In this document: in pieces, positions 32,206 through 42,181 of the stretch | Layout of the letters: each line of letters opens with the position of its first letter | Position numbering within the stretch: position 1 is the stretch's first letter | Assembly (NCBI RefSeq): GCF_011299595.1 | Contig: NZ_CP049867.1 | Span: 2,480,001 to 2,544,000 of the forward strand | Source: Nocardioides sp. HDW12B | Lineage (GTDB): Bacteria > Actinomycetota > Actinomycetes > Propionibacteriales > Nocardioidaceae | Reading direction: 5' to 3' | DNA length: 64,000 bases | The notes under the pieces: model-generated | Databases searched by the model: none | The model's input: only the letters and a program-made list of their open reading frames with translations | What the model was told of the DNA's origin: nothing | Position numbers and translations under genes: made by a program

Positions 32206-33549
32206 TCAGCGCTTCTCGGCGCGCGACTTCCGACGCTCGGGCCCGACGACGGCCAGCGTCTCGGGCCCGGAGAAGAGCGTGCGGGCGAGGGCGTGGACGT
32301 CGTCCAACGTGACGGCGTCGACGCGCCGGATGATCTCCTCGATGCTCGGCAGCTCCTCGCCGTGCAGCTCGGACTTCGCGATGCGCGACATCCGGGCGGC
32401 GGAGTCCTCGAGACCGAGCACCAGCCCGCCGCGGAGCTGGCCCTTGCCGCGCTCGAGCTCCTCGGCGCTCAGGCCGTCCTCGGCGAGCAGGCGCAGCTCG
32501 GCCCGGACGACGTCGAGGACCTGGTCGAGCTTGCCGGGCAGGCAGCCGGCCCCGACGCAGAAGATGCCGGCGTCGGCGTAGTGGCCGGCGTAGGAGTAGA
32601 CCGAGTAGGCCAGCCCGCGACGCTCGCGGACCTCCTGGAAGAGTCGGGACGACGGGCCGCCGCCGAGGCAGGCGTTGAGCACGCCGAGGGCGTAGCGCCG
32701 GTCATCCCCGCGGGGCAGGGCGTTGACGCTCAGCACCAGGTTGGCCTGCTCGAAGGGGCGGGCCACCCGGACCTCGCCGCCGACGGCGCGCCGGAAGCGG
32801 CGCGAGCGCGCGCGGCGGGCCGGGGCGGGCGCCTCGGTGTCGGCGGCGGGAGCGGGCGCGAGGAAGTCGGCCCGGTCGAAGGAGGTGCGCACCATCGCGA
32901 CGACCTCGTCGTGGTCGACGTTGCCCGCCACCCCGACCACCATGCCGTCGGCGGTGTAGTGCGTGCGCCAGAAGCGGTGGATCTGGGCGCGCGTGAGCGC
33001 CGCGATCGACGCCGCCGTGCCCGCGATCGGGCGACCCAGCGGGGAGGTGCCCCAGCACGCCTCGGCGTGAAGGTTCGTCACGACGTCCTCGGGGTCGTCG
33101 TCGTGCATGGCGATCTCGTCGAGGATCACCTCACGCTCGGCCTCCACGTCCTCGGGCGTGATGGTCGAGGACGTGATCATGTCGCCGAGCACGTCGACGG
33201 CCAGGGGCAGGTCGACGTCGAGGACCCGGGCGTGGAAGCAGGTGTACTCCTTGGCGGTGAAGGCGTTGAACTCACCGCCCACGGCGTCGAGCGACACCGA
33301 GATGTCCAGCGCCGAGCGCTCCGGGGTGCCCTTGAAGAGCAGGTGCTCGAGGAAGTGCGAGGCGCCGGCCAGGCCTGGGGTCTCGTCGCGCGAGCCCACC
33401 CCGACCCAGACCCCGATCGAGGCGGAGCGGACGCCTGGCATCGACTCGGTGACCACGCGCAGCCCGCCCGGCAGGACGGTACGCCGCACCGTGGACACGA
33501 CCCCGCCGGTGGTGTCGGTCTCCACCAGCAGCGTCTCCGCCTCGGGCAT
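32206..33549 (-). CDS. M16 (insulinase/PepR-like) zinc peptidase
   Basis: 447 aa. H65-F-L-E68-H69 is the inverted zinc motif HxxEH, with the distal Glu in REVILDEIAMHDDDPED. The second, inactive half begins after the Pro/Ala-rich linker and has RGLAYSVYSYAGHYADAGIF. In mycobacteria the orthologue pepR (Rv2782c) lies beside pnp (gpsI), exactly as here, 86 bases downstream of pnp's stop. It belongs to the processing-peptidase-like group. The physiological substrate is not known. Confidence 0.92.
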   Translation of the reverse strand: MPEAETLLVETDTTGGVVSTVRRTVLPGGLRVVTESMPGVRSASIGVWVGVGSRDETPGLAGASHFLEHLLFKGTPERSALDISVSLDAVGGEFNAFTAKEYTCFHARVLDVDLPLAVDVLGDMITSSTITPEDVEAEREVILDEIAMHDDDPEDVVTNLHAEACWGTSPLGRPIAGTAASIAALTRAQIHRFWRTHYTADGMVVGVAGNVDHDEVVAMVRTSFDRADFLAPAPAADTEAPAPARRARSRRFRRAVGGEVRVARPFEQANLVLSVNALPRGDDRRYALGVLNACLGGGPSSRLFQEVRERRGLAYSVYSYAGHYADAGIFCVGAGCLPGKLDQVLDVVRAELRLLAEDGLSAEELERGKGQLRGGLVLGLEDSAARMSRIAKSELHGEELPSIEEIIRRVDAVTLDDVHALARTLFSGPETLAVVGPERRKSRAEKR

Positions 33550-33635
33550 GACCGGGTCGCCCGACGGCGTACGGGAACGGACCCGGTCGATGTCGACCGG
33601 GCCCGTTCCGAGTGCGTGCTTGCGCGACGTGGGGA

Positions 33636-35864
33636 TCAGCCCTCGTCCGCGGCGTCGGCGGCGTCGGACTCCGCGGAGCCGTCGTCCTCGACGACCGGGA
33701 TCAGCGACAGCTTGCCGCGGTCGTCGATCTCGGCGATCTGGACCTGGAGCTTCTGGCCCACCGAGACGACGTCCTCGACGGCGTCGACGCGCTTGCCACC
33801 GGCCAGGCCACGCAGCTTGCTGATGTGCAGCAGGCCGTCCTTGCCCGGGAGCAGCGAGACGAACGCACCGAAGTTCGTCGTCTTGACGACCGTGCCGAGG
33901 TAGCGCTCGCCGACCTCGGGCATCGTCGGGTTGGCGATCGCGTTGACGGCCTGACGAGCGGCCTCGGCGGCCTCGCCGTTGGTGGCACCGATGTAGATGG
34001 TGCCGTCGTCCTCGATGGACAGCGACGCGCCGGTGTCGTCCTGGATCTGGTTGATGACCTTGCCCTTGGGCCCGATGACCTCGCCGATCTTGTCGACGGG
34101 GATCTTCACGGTGATGATCCGCGGGGCGTGCAGGCTCATCTCCTCGGGGGCGTCGATGGCCTCGGCCATGACGTCGAGGATCGCCAGGCGCGCGTCGCGG
34201 GCCTGGGTCAGCGCGCCGGCCAGCACGTCGGCGGGGATGCCGTCGAGCTTGGTGTCGAGCTGCAGCGCGGTGACGAACTCGCGGGTGCCGGCGACCTTGA
34301 AGTCCATGTCGCCGAAGGCGTCCTCGGCACCGAGGATGTCGGTCAGGGCGACGTACTCGTCCTTGCCGTCGACCTCACCGGTGATGAGGCCCATGGCGAT
34401 GCCGGCCACGGGGGCGCGGAGCGGGACGCCGGCCTGGAGCAGCGACAGCGTCGAGGCGCAGACCGAGCCCATCGAGGTGGAGCCGTTGGAGCCCATGGCC
34501 TCGGAGAGCTGACGGATCGCGTAGGGGAACTCCTCGCGGGTGGGCAGCACCGGCAGGATGGCGCGGCGCGCGAGCGCACCGTGGCCGACCTCGCGACGCT
34601 TCGGGGAGCCGACGCGACCGGTCTCGCCGGTGGAGAACGGCGGGAAGACGTACTTGTGCATGTAGCGACGGGTCTTCTCCGGCGACAGCGTGTCGAGCTT
34701 CTGCTCCAGCGTGAGCATGTTCAGCGTGGTGACGCCCAGGATCTGGGTCTCGCCGCGCTCGAACAGCGCCGAGCCGTGCACGCGCGGGATCACGCCGACC
34801 TCGGCGGTCAGGCTCCGGATGTCGGAGAGGCCACGGCCGTCCATGCGGACCTTGTCGCGCAGCACGCGGTCGCGGACCAGCGCCTTGGTGACCGAGCGGA
34901 ACGCCGCACCGATCTCCTTCTCGCGACCCTCGAACTGCGGGCCGACGGCGGTCAGGACGCTGTCCTTGACGGCGTCGAGACGCTCCTCGCGCTCCTGCTT
35001 GCCGGTGATGGTCAGCGCCTGCGCCAGGTCGGCGGAGGCGGCGGACTCGACCGCGGCGTACACGTCGTCCTCGTAGTCGAGGAAGATCGGGAAGTCCTGG
35101 ACCGGCTTGGCGGCCTGCTTGGCCAGCTCGGCCTGGGCCTCGCACAGCTGCTTGATGAAGGGCTTCGCGGCGTCGAGGCCGCTGGCCACCTTCTCCTCGG
35201 TCGGCGCCTCGGCACCGCTGCGGACGAGGTTGAAAGTCTCCTCGGTGGCCTCGGCCTCGACCATCATGATGGCGACGTCGCCGGTGTCGGTGACGCGACC
35301 GGCCACGACCATGTCGAAGACGGCGTCCTCGAGCTGGGTGTGGGTCGGGAAGGCCACCCACTGGTTCTCGATGAGGGCGACGCGGACGCCGCCGACGGGG
35401 CCGGAGAACGGCAGGCCGGAGAGCTGGGTCGACAGCGACGCGGCGTTGATCGCGAGCACGTCGTACGGGTTGTCGGGGTCGAGCGCCAGCACGGTGATGA
35501 CGACCTGGACCTCGTTGCGCAGCCCCTTCTTGAAGGTCGGGCGCAGCGGGCGGTCGATCAGGCGGCAGGTGAGGATCGCGTCCTCACCGGGACGACCCTC
35601 GGACCGGAAGAACGAGCCGGGGATCTGGCCCACGGCGTACATCCGCTCCTCGACGTCGATCGTCAGGGGGAAGAAGTCGAAGTGGTCCTTGGGGTGCTTC
35701 CCGGCCGTGGTGGCCGAGAGCAGCATCGTGTCGTCGTCGAGGTAGGCGGTGACCGAGCCGGCCGCCTGACGGGCCAGCAGGCCGGTCTCGAACTTGACGG
35801 TGCGCTGACCGAACTTGCCGTTGTCGAGAACGGTCTCGACAGCAGAGATGACGGGTCCCTCCAT
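33636..35864 (-). CDS. pnp: Polyribonucleotide nucleotidyltransferase (PNPase)
   Basis: A 742-aa phosphorolytic 3'-5' exoribonuclease and polymerase. Two RNase PH domains (about 10-150 and 320-480) flank a helical domain. [16 protein letters not shown] and [19 protein letters not shown] are the active-site region. A KH domain ([15 protein letters not shown]) and an S1 domain ([28 protein letters not shown]) follow, with an acidic tail. AAAGGAGAT before the ATG at 35864 is a strong ribosome site. The long leader after rpsO may allow autoregulation as known in E. coli. Confidence 0.97.
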   Translation of the reverse strand: MEGPVISAVETVLDNGKFGQRTVKFETGLLARQAAGSVTAYLDDDTMLLSATTAGKHPKDHFDFFPLTIDVEERMYAVGQIPGSFFRSEGRPGEDAILTCRLIDRPLRPTFKKGLRNEVQVVITVLALDPDNPYDVLAINAASLSTQLSGLPFSGPVGGVRVALIENQWVAFPTHTQLEDAVFDMVVAGRVTDTGDVAIMMVEAEATEETFNLVRSGAEAPTEEKVASGLDAAKPFIKQLCEAQAELAKQAAKPVQDFPIFLDYEDDVYAAVESAASADLAQALTITGKQEREERLDAVKDSVLTAVGPQFEGREKEIGAAFRSVTKALVRDRVLRDKVRMDGRGLSDIRSLTAEVGVIPRVHGSALFERGETQILGVTTLNMLTLEQKLDTLSPEKTRRYMHKYVFPPFSTGETGRVGSPKRREVGHGALARRAILPVLPTREEFPYAIRQLSEAMGSNGSTSMGSVCASTLSLLQAGVPLRAPVAGIAMGLITGEVDGKDEYVALTDILGAEDAFGDMDFKVAGTREFVTALQLDTKLDGIPADVLAGALTQARDARLAILDVMAEAIDAPEEMSLHAPRIITVKIPVDKIGEVIGPKGKVINQIQDDTGASLSIEDDGTIYIGATNGEAAEAARQAVNAIANPTMPEVGERYLGTVVKTTNFGAFVSLLPGKDGLLHISKLRGLAGGKRVDAVEDVVSVGQKLQVQIAEIDDRGKLSLIPVVEDDGSAESDAADAADEG

Positions 35865-36134
35865 GGGGATCTCCTTTTCGTTTCGCGGAGCGATCACGCG
35901 ACGTCGACTGCCGTGCTGCGGCGCATCGACGATGAACAGCTGGCCAGCGAGTGCTGGCCGGTGGCCGGAGCCGGGGGCCGGTCTTCGATCGAGGCCCGCG
36001 GGTGCGTCGACCGGTGCTGCTGGTCGAGACCGCCCGAGGGCCACTACCGAGGACCGAGCCGGACGTTCGCGGTCGCTCCTGGGGTGATGGATTCAGTTGT
36101 GACGTGCCGGTGGTGCGGCTGCCGTGAACGGCAG
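35865..36134 (-). promoter_or_regulatory. Structured leader between rpsO and pnp
   Basis: Some 270 bases without a gene. Stems include GGCCAGC-GAGT-GCTGGCC (35942-35959) and TCGACC/GGTCGA around a 9-base loop (36007-36027). In other bacteria PNPase controls its own mRNA through RNase III-cut leader stems; this leader could act similarly, but that is inference. I see no conserved riboswitch motif and no small gene. Confidence 0.4.
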
Positions 36135-36167
36135 CGGAGCGGCCACCTGGCACAGGTAGCCGCTCCG
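36135..36167 (-). terminator. Hairpin after rpsO
   Basis: CGGAGCGGC pairs with GCCGCTCCG and an inner ACCTG pairs with CAGGT around GCA, with one C-A mismatch. It begins six bases after the rpsO stop on the minus strand. There is no U-run, so it may be a processing or attenuation stem between rpsO and pnp, not a full stop. Confidence 0.6.
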
Positions 36168-36172
36168 AGAGC

Positions 36173-36448
36173 TCATCGCCGCAGACCGAGGCGCTCCACG
36201 ATGGAGCGGTAGCGGTTGATGTCTTCCTTCTGCATGTAGTTCAGCAGCCGACGACGGCGGCCGACCAGCAGCAGCAGGCCACGACGGGTGTGGTGGTCGT
36301 GCTTGTGCTTCTTCAGGTGCTCGGTGAGGTGAGCGATCCGGTGGCTGAGCAGCGCAACCTGGACCTCGGGGGAGCCGGTGTCGCCCTCGGTCAGGCCGTA
36401 CTCGGCGACGATGTTCTTCTTGGTCTCAGCGTCAGTACCTGCAGACAC
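36173..36448 (-). CDS. rpsO: Ribosomal protein uS15
   Basis: A 91-aa S15 of the small subunit, which binds 16S rRNA early in assembly. [53 protein letters not shown] is the nearly invariant core. GAGAGGAA before the GTG at 36448 fixes the start. A GATAGT box at 36545-36540 with TTTCAG 17 bases further up is a plausible promoter. It precedes pnp as in most bacteria. Confidence 0.97.
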   Translation of the reverse strand: MSAGTDAETKKNIVAEYGLTEGDTGSPEVQVALLSHRIAHLTEHLKKHKHDHHTRRGLLLLVGRRRRLLNYMQKEDINRYRSIVERLGLRR

Positions 36449-36642
36449 AGGGTTCCTCTCGAGGTTCGTTGCGCGGCGCACCGGGGCTGGTTCACCCGGG
36501 CTCTGTGGATCCGCGGCCGTTGGACGGCAACCGAAGAAGACTATCAACCGACCCGCCCTACCCTGAAATCGTGCGTCGGGACAGGGAGCGGCCTTGACCT
36601 CTAGGGTCGACCCGGTCAGGATCCGTCGGCGCAGGAGGTCCG

Positions 36643-38076
36643 GTGCCCGCAGCCGAGCTGTCGTGGGAGCACCTCGTGTCCTGGGCGCTGCGCGGCGGCC
36701 CGGCACCGGTGCAGCTGACGGATGTCTCGGTGGCCAGGATCGCGGTCGCCGAGGAGCAGCTGCGGCTCGCCGGCCGCTCCGGCGCCGTCTACGGCCTCAC
36801 GACCGGGGTCGGCGCCCTGCGCACCGTGCCGCGTCCCCAGCCGGTGCCCGACGACGGGTCCTCCCCCGGCCTGCGCCTGTGGCGCAGCCATGCCACCGGG
36901 ATCGGCGAGACGTACGACGACGCGACCACCCGCGCCGGGATGGCGATACGCCTGCACCAGATCACGTCGGGACGGTCGGGCGTCAGCTCCGGGCTCGCCT
37001 CGTCGCTCGGCGACGCGATCGCCTCGGGCGCCCTGCCCGACCTGCACCGCTCCGGCTCGATCGGCACCGGGGACCTCGTCCCGCTCGCGCAGCTCGCGCT
37101 GACCCTGGTCGGCGAGCGCCCCTGGCGGTCGGGATCGGTCCCGGCCGCGCCCGTCGACGACAGCGACGCCCTGCCGTTCATGTCGAGCAACGCCCTGACG
37201 CTGGCGGCATCGGCCCTGGTGCACCACCGGCTGGTCCTCCTGTCGATCGCCGCGGAGAAGGTCGCCGCCCTCTCGGTCGCGGCGCTGCGCGGCTCGCTCG
37301 AGCCCTTCGACCCGCGCGTGCACGCCCGACGACCGGACGCCTCCCAGCAGCGTGTCGCCGGGCGGCTGATGGGGCTCCTCGCGGAGCCCCGCTGGACCCC
37401 CGCCCGCCTGCAGGACCCCTTCGCGCTGCGCACCCTCCCGCAGGTCCACGCGCCCTTCGTGGACGCGCTCTCGACCCTGGTGGAGTCGGTGCTGATCGAG
37501 GTGAATGACCCCACCGAGAACCCGCTGGTCGACGACGACGGCACGCCGCTGCACCACGGCGGCTACATGACCGCACGGCTCTCGGCCACCCTCGACGCCC
37601 TGCGCCAGGCCAGCTATCCGGTGATGGCGCTGTCGGCGGCCCGGCTGTCGGCCCTGGTCGACCCGGCCCTGACCGGGCTCCCGGCGTTCCTCGCCTCCGG
37701 GCCGCCGGACAGCTCCGGCGTGATGGTGCTGGAGTACGTCGCCCAGGACGCGCTCGCCCGGTGCCGACTGCTCACCTCACCGGTCTCCACCGGGAACCTC
37801 TCGATCTCGCTGGGTCTCGAGGAGCACGCCAGCTTCTCCACCCAGGCCGCCTGGGCCTGCGAGCGCATGGCGGAGCAGGCTCCGGTGGTGCTCGCGTGCG
37901 AGCTCGTCGCCGCGGTGCGGGCCCTGCGCATGGGCCCGGACCGGCTCGGGGACGGGCCTCTGCGCGAGCTGTTCGACCTGGCCGCCTCGAGGCTGGACGA
38001 CGACCGGGCCGACCGGCCGCTCACCGAGGACCTCACCGCGGCCGTGAGCCTGGTCCAGCAGGGCCTCGGCGCCTGA
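36643..38076 (+). CDS. HAL/PAL-family aromatic amino acid lyase homologue lacking the MIO tripeptide
   Basis: 477 aa with clear family landmarks: Y50 in YGLTTGVG (catalytic tyrosine loop), [17 protein letters not shown] (cf. QDPYSLR) and [15 protein letters not shown]. The expected GSVGASGDLAPL, whose Ala-Ser-Gly cyclises to the MIO electrophile, is instead S139-I-G-T-G-D144-LVPL: one residue shorter and without the Ser. Normal MIO chemistry therefore seems impossible, unless this is a recognised variant subfamily. AGGAGG lies four bases before the GTG. A molybdopterin oxidoreductase follows in the same direction, 49 bases on. The role is unknown. Confidence 0.85.
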   Translation: MPAAELSWEHLVSWALRGGPAPVQLTDVSVARIAVAEEQLRLAGRSGAVYGLTTGVGALRTVPRPQPVPDDGSSPGLRLWRSHATGIGETYDDATTRAGMAIRLHQITSGRSGVSSGLASSLGDAIASGALPDLHRSGSIGTGDLVPLAQLALTLVGERPWRSGSVPAAPVDDSDALPFMSSNALTLAASALVHHRLVLLSIAAEKVAALSVAALRGSLEPFDPRVHARRPDASQQRVAGRLMGLLAEPRWTPARLQDPFALRTLPQVHAPFVDALSTLVESVLIEVNDPTENPLVDDDGTPLHHGGYMTARLSATLDALRQASYPVMALSAARLSALVDPALTGLPAFLASGPPDSSGVMVLEYVAQDALARCRLLTSPVSTGNLSISLGLEEHASFSTQAAWACERMAEQAPVVLACELVAAVRALRMGPDRLGDGPLRELFDLAASRLDDDRADRPLTEDLTAAVSLVQQGLGA

Positions 38077-38125
38077 CATCGCCGTCTCGAGCCGACGACT
38101 CGGCAGGTTCTGTGAGACTGCCACA

Positions 38126-40264
38126 GTGACGACTGCCGCTGGAGCTCGGACCGCCCACACCGCCTGCAACCTGTGCGAGGCCATCTGCGGCCTCGTCCTC
38201 ACCCTCGAGCCCGGCCCGGACGGCCGCGAGCGCGTGACCGGGGTGCGCGGCAACCCCGACGACCCGCTCTCGCGCGGCCACATCTGCCCCAAGGGCGTCG
38301 CGATCGCCGACGTGTACGACGACCCGGACCGTCTGCGCCGACCCCTCGTCCGGCAGCCCGACGGCACCCTGGCGGAGACGAGCTGGGACGAGGCGGTCCG
38401 GGCGGCCGTGGAGGGGTTGGCCGGGGTGCAGGAGCGGCACGGACGCGACGCCGTGGCGGCGTACCTCGGGAACCCGAACGTCCACAGCCTCGGCTCGATG
38501 ACGCACGGCACGCAGCTGGTGAAGGCGCTCGGCAGCCGCAACGCCTACTCCGCCACGTCGGTCGACCAGCTGCCGGCGCAGCTCGCGGCGCACCTGCTCT
38601 TCGGCCACCAGCTGCTGATCCCGATCCCCGACCTGGACCGCACCGACCTCTTCGTCGTGCTCGGCGCGAACCCGATGGCGTCCAACGGCTCGCTCATGAC
38701 GGTGCCGGACTTCCCGGGCCGGCTGCGCGAGCTTAAGGCCCGCGGTGGGCGCATGGTCGTGCTCGACCCGCGGCGCACCGAGACGGCGAAGGCCGCCGAC
38801 GAGCACCACTTCGTGCGCCCCGGCACGGACGCCGCCGTGCTGCTGGCCATGCTCAACGTCGTGCTCGCCGAGGGTCTCGAGCGCGTGCCGGAGTACGTCG
38901 ACGGCCTCGACGCCCTGCGCGACGCGGTCGCACCCTGCACCCCCGAGCTGGCCGCGCGGGTCTCCGGCGTGCCGGCCGCGACCATCGAGGCCCTGGCCCG
39001 GGAGGTCGCGACCACCGAGCGGGCCGCGGTCTACGGCCGGATGGGCGTCTCCACGCAGGGCTTCGGCACGGTGTGCGCGTGGGCGATCAGCTGCCTCAAC
39101 ACCGTGACCGGCCACCTCGACGTGCCCGGCGGGGTCATGTTCACCGACCCGGCGGTCGACATCGTCGGCCGTGGGCTGATCGGTCGCGGGCACCACGACA
39201 AGTACCGCAGCCGCGTCCGCGACCTGCCCGAGACCGGCAGCGAGCTGCCCGTCGCGACCCTGGCCGACGAGATGCTCACCCCCGGCAAGGGCCAGGTCCG
39301 CGGCCTGCTGACGGTGGCGGGCAACCCGGTGCTGTCGACCCCCGACGGCGCGCGGCTCGACGAGGCGATCGCCGGGCTCGAGTTCCGGGTCGCGGTCGAC
39401 ATCTACCTCAACGAGACCACCCGGCACGCCGACGTGGTCCTGCCGCCGACGACCACGCTGGAGCGCGACCACTACGACCTGGCGTTCCACGCGCTCGCCG
39501 TACGCAACACGGCGCGGTTCAGCCGCGCCGTCCTGCCGAAGCCCGACGACGCCCGCCACGACTGGGAGATCTTCCGCGACCTGGCCCTGGGGCTGATGCG
39601 GAGGTCCGGGCGCAGCCAGCCGTGGAAGCGGTGGGCCGTGACGCAGGCGCGCATGCGGCTCTCCCCCACCCGGATCATCGACGGGCTGCTGCGCACCGGC
39701 GGTCGCCGGCTCTCGGTCCGTGCGCTGACGCAGCACCCCGAGGGCGTCGACCTGGGGCCGCTGGAGCCACGCCTGCCGGCCCGGCTGATGACGCACAGCT
39801 TGAGGGTCGACCTGGCCCAGCCCCTCCCCCTCGGTGAGCTGCCGCGCGTGCTGGCGCTGGCCGACGAGGTCCCCGGCGACGGCGAGCTGCTGCTGATCGG
39901 GAGAAGGCATCAGCGTGACAACAACTCGTGGATGCACAACGCCGAGCGGCTGACGCGCGGTCGTGCGCGGCACCAGCTCTTCATGCACCCCGACGACCTT
40001 GCGGCACGCGGCCTCGCGGACGGTACGACGGTCGAGGTCGCCAGCCGGGTGGGCAAGGTCAGCGTCGAGGTGAGCGCCACCGCGGACGTGATGCCGGGCG
40101 TGGTGTCGCTGCCGCACGGCTACGGCCACGCCCGCAACCCCGGGATGGACCGTGCCCGTCAGGTGCCGGGCGTCTCCATCAACGACCTGACCGACCCCGA
40201 GCGTCTCGACGTCAGCGGCAACGCGGCCTTCAGCGGCGTACCGGTGACGGTGTCCGGCGGCTGA
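38126..40264 (+). CDS. Molybdopterin-dependent oxidoreductase with N-terminal [4Fe-4S] domain
   Basis: A 712-aa member of the DMSO-reductase/formate-dehydrogenase superfamily. C14, C17, C21 (CNLCEAIC) and the Cys in GHICPKG ligate the cluster. GANPMASNGSL, VLDPRRTETAKAADEH and VAGNPVLSTPDG are Mo-bis-MGD-binding motifs, and the C-terminal barrel contains RRHQRDNNSWMHN. The segment aligned to the Mo ligand reads SATSVDQ (about 142-147), with no Cys or selenocysteine, so a formate dehydrogenase label is unsafe. No signal peptide or electron-transfer subunit is adjacent. The GTG start at 38126 lacks a Shine-Dalgarno. Confidence 0.88.
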   Translation: MTTAAGARTAHTACNLCEAICGLVLTLEPGPDGRERVTGVRGNPDDPLSRGHICPKGVAIADVYDDPDRLRRPLVRQPDGTLAETSWDEAVRAAVEGLAGVQERHGRDAVAAYLGNPNVHSLGSMTHGTQLVKALGSRNAYSATSVDQLPAQLAAHLLFGHQLLIPIPDLDRTDLFVVLGANPMASNGSLMTVPDFPGRLRELKARGGRMVVLDPRRTETAKAADEHHFVRPGTDAAVLLAMLNVVLAEGLERVPEYVDGLDALRDAVAPCTPELAARVSGVPAATIEALAREVATTERAAVYGRMGVSTQGFGTVCAWAISCLNTVTGHLDVPGGVMFTDPAVDIVGRGLIGRGHHDKYRSRVRDLPETGSELPVATLADEMLTPGKGQVRGLLTVAGNPVLSTPDGARLDEAIAGLEFRVAVDIYLNETTRHADVVLPPTTTLERDHYDLAFHALAVRNTARFSRAVLPKPDDARHDWEIFRDLALGLMRRSGRSQPWKRWAVTQARMRLSPTRIIDGLLRTGGRRLSVRALTQHPEGVDLGPLEPRLPARLMTHSLRVDLAQPLPLGELPRVLALADEVPGDGELLLIGRRHQRDNNSWMHNAERLTRGRARHQLFMHPDDLAARGLADGTTVEVASRVGKVSVEVSATADVMPGVVSLPHGYGHARNPGMDRARQVPGVSINDLTDPERLDVSGNAAFSGVPVTVSGG

Positions 40265-40284
40265 GCGGCTCCTGCTTCCCGAAC

Positions 40285-40353
40285 GAAACCGGCGCTTCCC
40301 GAGTGATGCTTCGCTCGGGAAGCGCCGGTTTCACTAGGTACCTGGTGAAACCG
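40285..40353. terminator. 19-bp perfect hairpin overlapping an alternative palindrome
   Basis: GAAACCGGCGCTTCCCGAG (40285-40303) and CTCGGGAAGCGCCGGTTTC (40314-40332) form a perfect 19-bp stem with a 10-base loop. The right arm's end CGGTTTC also starts a second palindrome, 40326-40353, with a 14-bp stem and one wobble. The two stems share bases and cannot form together. The element sits between the convergent oxidoreductase and ptsI genes, so bidirectional termination is likely. Confidence 0.65.
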
Positions 40354-40364
40354 ACACGGGCCCC

Positions 40365-42080
40365 TCAGGCGTCGAGGACGGCGCGCACGGCGGCGCGGGC
40401 CTCGTGCGGGTCGGAGGCGGCGAGCGCCACCTCGGCGGCGCGGGTGCAGGCCTCGTCGGAGGTGGCGCCGAGCTGGGCGCCCACGGCGCGGACGGCGTTG
40501 GGGGCCATCGAGAGCGACGTGATGCCCATCCCGACGAGCACGGTGGCCAGCGCGGGGTCGGCGGCGGCCTCGCCGCACACCCCGACGGGCTTGCCGTGCT
40601 TCTTGCCGGCGGCGGCCGTCATGGCGATCAGCCGCAGCACGGCCGGCTGCCACGGGTCGGTGAGGTGGGCCAGGCCGGCCGACATCCGGTCGGCGGCCAT
40701 GGAGTACTGCGTCAGGTCGTTGGTGCCGATCGACATGAAGTCGACGACCTCGAGGATCTGCTCGGCGAGCAGCGCGGCCGAGGGGATCTCGACCATCACG
40801 CCGACGGTGAGGCCGTGCTTGCGCACGCGACCGGCGAACGTCTCGGCCTCCTCGACGGTGGCGACCATCGGGGCCATCACCCAGGGCGAGCTGCCGGTCT
40901 TCTCGGCCGCCAGGGCGATGCCCTCGATCTGGCGGTCGAGCAGGCCCGGGTTGTCGAAGGAGAGCCGCAGGCCACGGATGCCGAGCGCCGGGTTCTCCTC
41001 GCCCTTCGGGGTGGCGTAGGCGATCGGCTTGTCGGAGCCGGCGTCGAGGGTGCGGACAACGACCGTGCGGCCGTCGGCGAACGGGCGCAGCACCGCGGCG
41101 TACACCTCGGACTGCTCCTCGACGCTCGGCTCCTCGGAGCTGTCGAGGAAGCACAGCTCGGTGCGGAAGAGCCCGACGCCCTCGACGGGGTAGGCGACCG
41201 CCTTCTCGGCGGAGGCGCCGTCGGCGACGTTGGCCATCACCTTGACCGTCGTGCCGTCCTTGGTCGCGGCCGGGCCGCTCCACGCGTCGAGGTGGGCGCG
41301 CCACTCCTGGTCCTTGCGGACCCGCTCGGCGGCGTCGGCCTCGTCGACCTCGGTCTCGACCGCGCCGGTCGCGCCGTCGACCAGCACGCGGGTGCCGGGG
41401 GCGAGCCCGGTGGCGCCGTGCACGCCGACCACGCAGGGGATCCCCAGCTGGCGGGCGATGATCGCGGTGTGGCTGGTGGGCCCGCCCTGCTCGGTGACGA
41501 GCGCGACCACGAAGGCCGGGTCCAGGCCGGCGGTGTCGGCGGGGGCGAGGTCCTCGGCGACCAGCACCGACGGCTCGTCGGGGGTGCTGAGGCCCGGCTC
41601 GGGCGCGCCGACGATGCGCGCCGTCAGCCGGCGCTCGATGTCGTGCAGGTCGGTGACCCGCTCGGCCATCAGCCCGCCCATCTGGGTGAAGAGCGTCGCG
41701 AACTGCTCGACCGCGCCCCGCAGCGCCCCCAGCAGGGGCTCGCCCGCGTCGAGGCGCTTCTTGACGGCCTTGCGCAGGCCCTTGTCCTTGACGAGGTTCG
41801 CCGTCGCGACGAGCACCTCGGAGGCGGCTCCGGAGGCGTTGGAGGAGCGGGCGACGAGCGAGTCGGCCACGACGCCGACGGCCTCGTCGTACGTCGCGAG
41901 GGCGTCGTCGGGGCTCGCGGGGTCGCGGGCCTCGTAGGCCTGCACGACGTCGGCGGGCACCTCGGAGGTGACGGTGACGACCGGGCCCAGCGCGACACCG
42001 GGCACGACCGGGGTGCCGGTGAGCACGCCGGTGCCGGCCGAGCTCGCGGAAGAGGCGTTCGAGGCTGTGATGGAGGTCAT
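40365..42080 (-). CDS. ptsI: PTS enzyme I (phosphoenolpyruvate-protein phosphotransferase)
   Basis: A 571-aa enzyme that takes phosphate from PEP and passes it to HPr. GGPTSHTAIIARQLGIP carries the phospho-His H204. GVGLFRTELCFL, RTLDAGSDKP and FMSIGTNDLTQYSMAADR are the PEP-binding barrel motifs, and GVCGEAAADP contains the C-terminal cysteine. The ATG at 42080 was preferred over upstream frames because a TACATT box lies seven bases before it (leaderless). It is divergent from the fruR-fruK-fruA-ptsH genes, so all general and fructose PTS parts are together. Confidence 0.96.
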   Translation of the reverse strand: MTSITASNASSASSAGTGVLTGTPVVPGVALGPVVTVTSEVPADVVQAYEARDPASPDDALATYDEAVGVVADSLVARSSNASGAASEVLVATANLVKDKGLRKAVKKRLDAGEPLLGALRGAVEQFATLFTQMGGLMAERVTDLHDIERRLTARIVGAPEPGLSTPDEPSVLVAEDLAPADTAGLDPAFVVALVTEQGGPTSHTAIIARQLGIPCVVGVHGATGLAPGTRVLVDGATGAVETEVDEADAAERVRKDQEWRAHLDAWSGPAATKDGTTVKVMANVADGASAEKAVAYPVEGVGLFRTELCFLDSSEEPSVEEQSEVYAAVLRPFADGRTVVVRTLDAGSDKPIAYATPKGEENPALGIRGLRLSFDNPGLLDRQIEGIALAAEKTGSSPWVMAPMVATVEEAETFAGRVRKHGLTVGVMVEIPSAALLAEQILEVVDFMSIGTNDLTQYSMAADRMSAGLAHLTDPWQPAVLRLIAMTAAAGKKHGKPVGVCGEAAADPALATVLVGMGITSLSMAPNAVRAVGAQLGATSDEACTRAAEVALAASDPHEARAAVRAVLDA

Positions 42081-42087
42081 GGACAGA

Positions 42088-42136
42088 AATGTAACCCTCG
42101 TCACCCCTTGACAGTCAACACGTTCGGGCATAAAAC
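42088..42136. promoter_or_regulatory. Divergent ptsI/fruR promoters sharing the palindrome TTGACAGTCAA
   Basis: TTGACA (42108-42113), 17 bases, TAAAAC (42131-42136) is a near-consensus promoter toward fruR. On the other strand TTGACT (42118-42113), 19 bases, TACATT (42093-42088) faces ptsI. Both -35 boxes come from the same 11-bp palindrome (42108-42118), which could also be the operator for the DeoR-type regulator encoded next door. Confidence 0.65.
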
Positions 42137-42181
42137 AACAGATACAAAGATTTCCCCGTGACCGTCGACACAGGAGGACCG

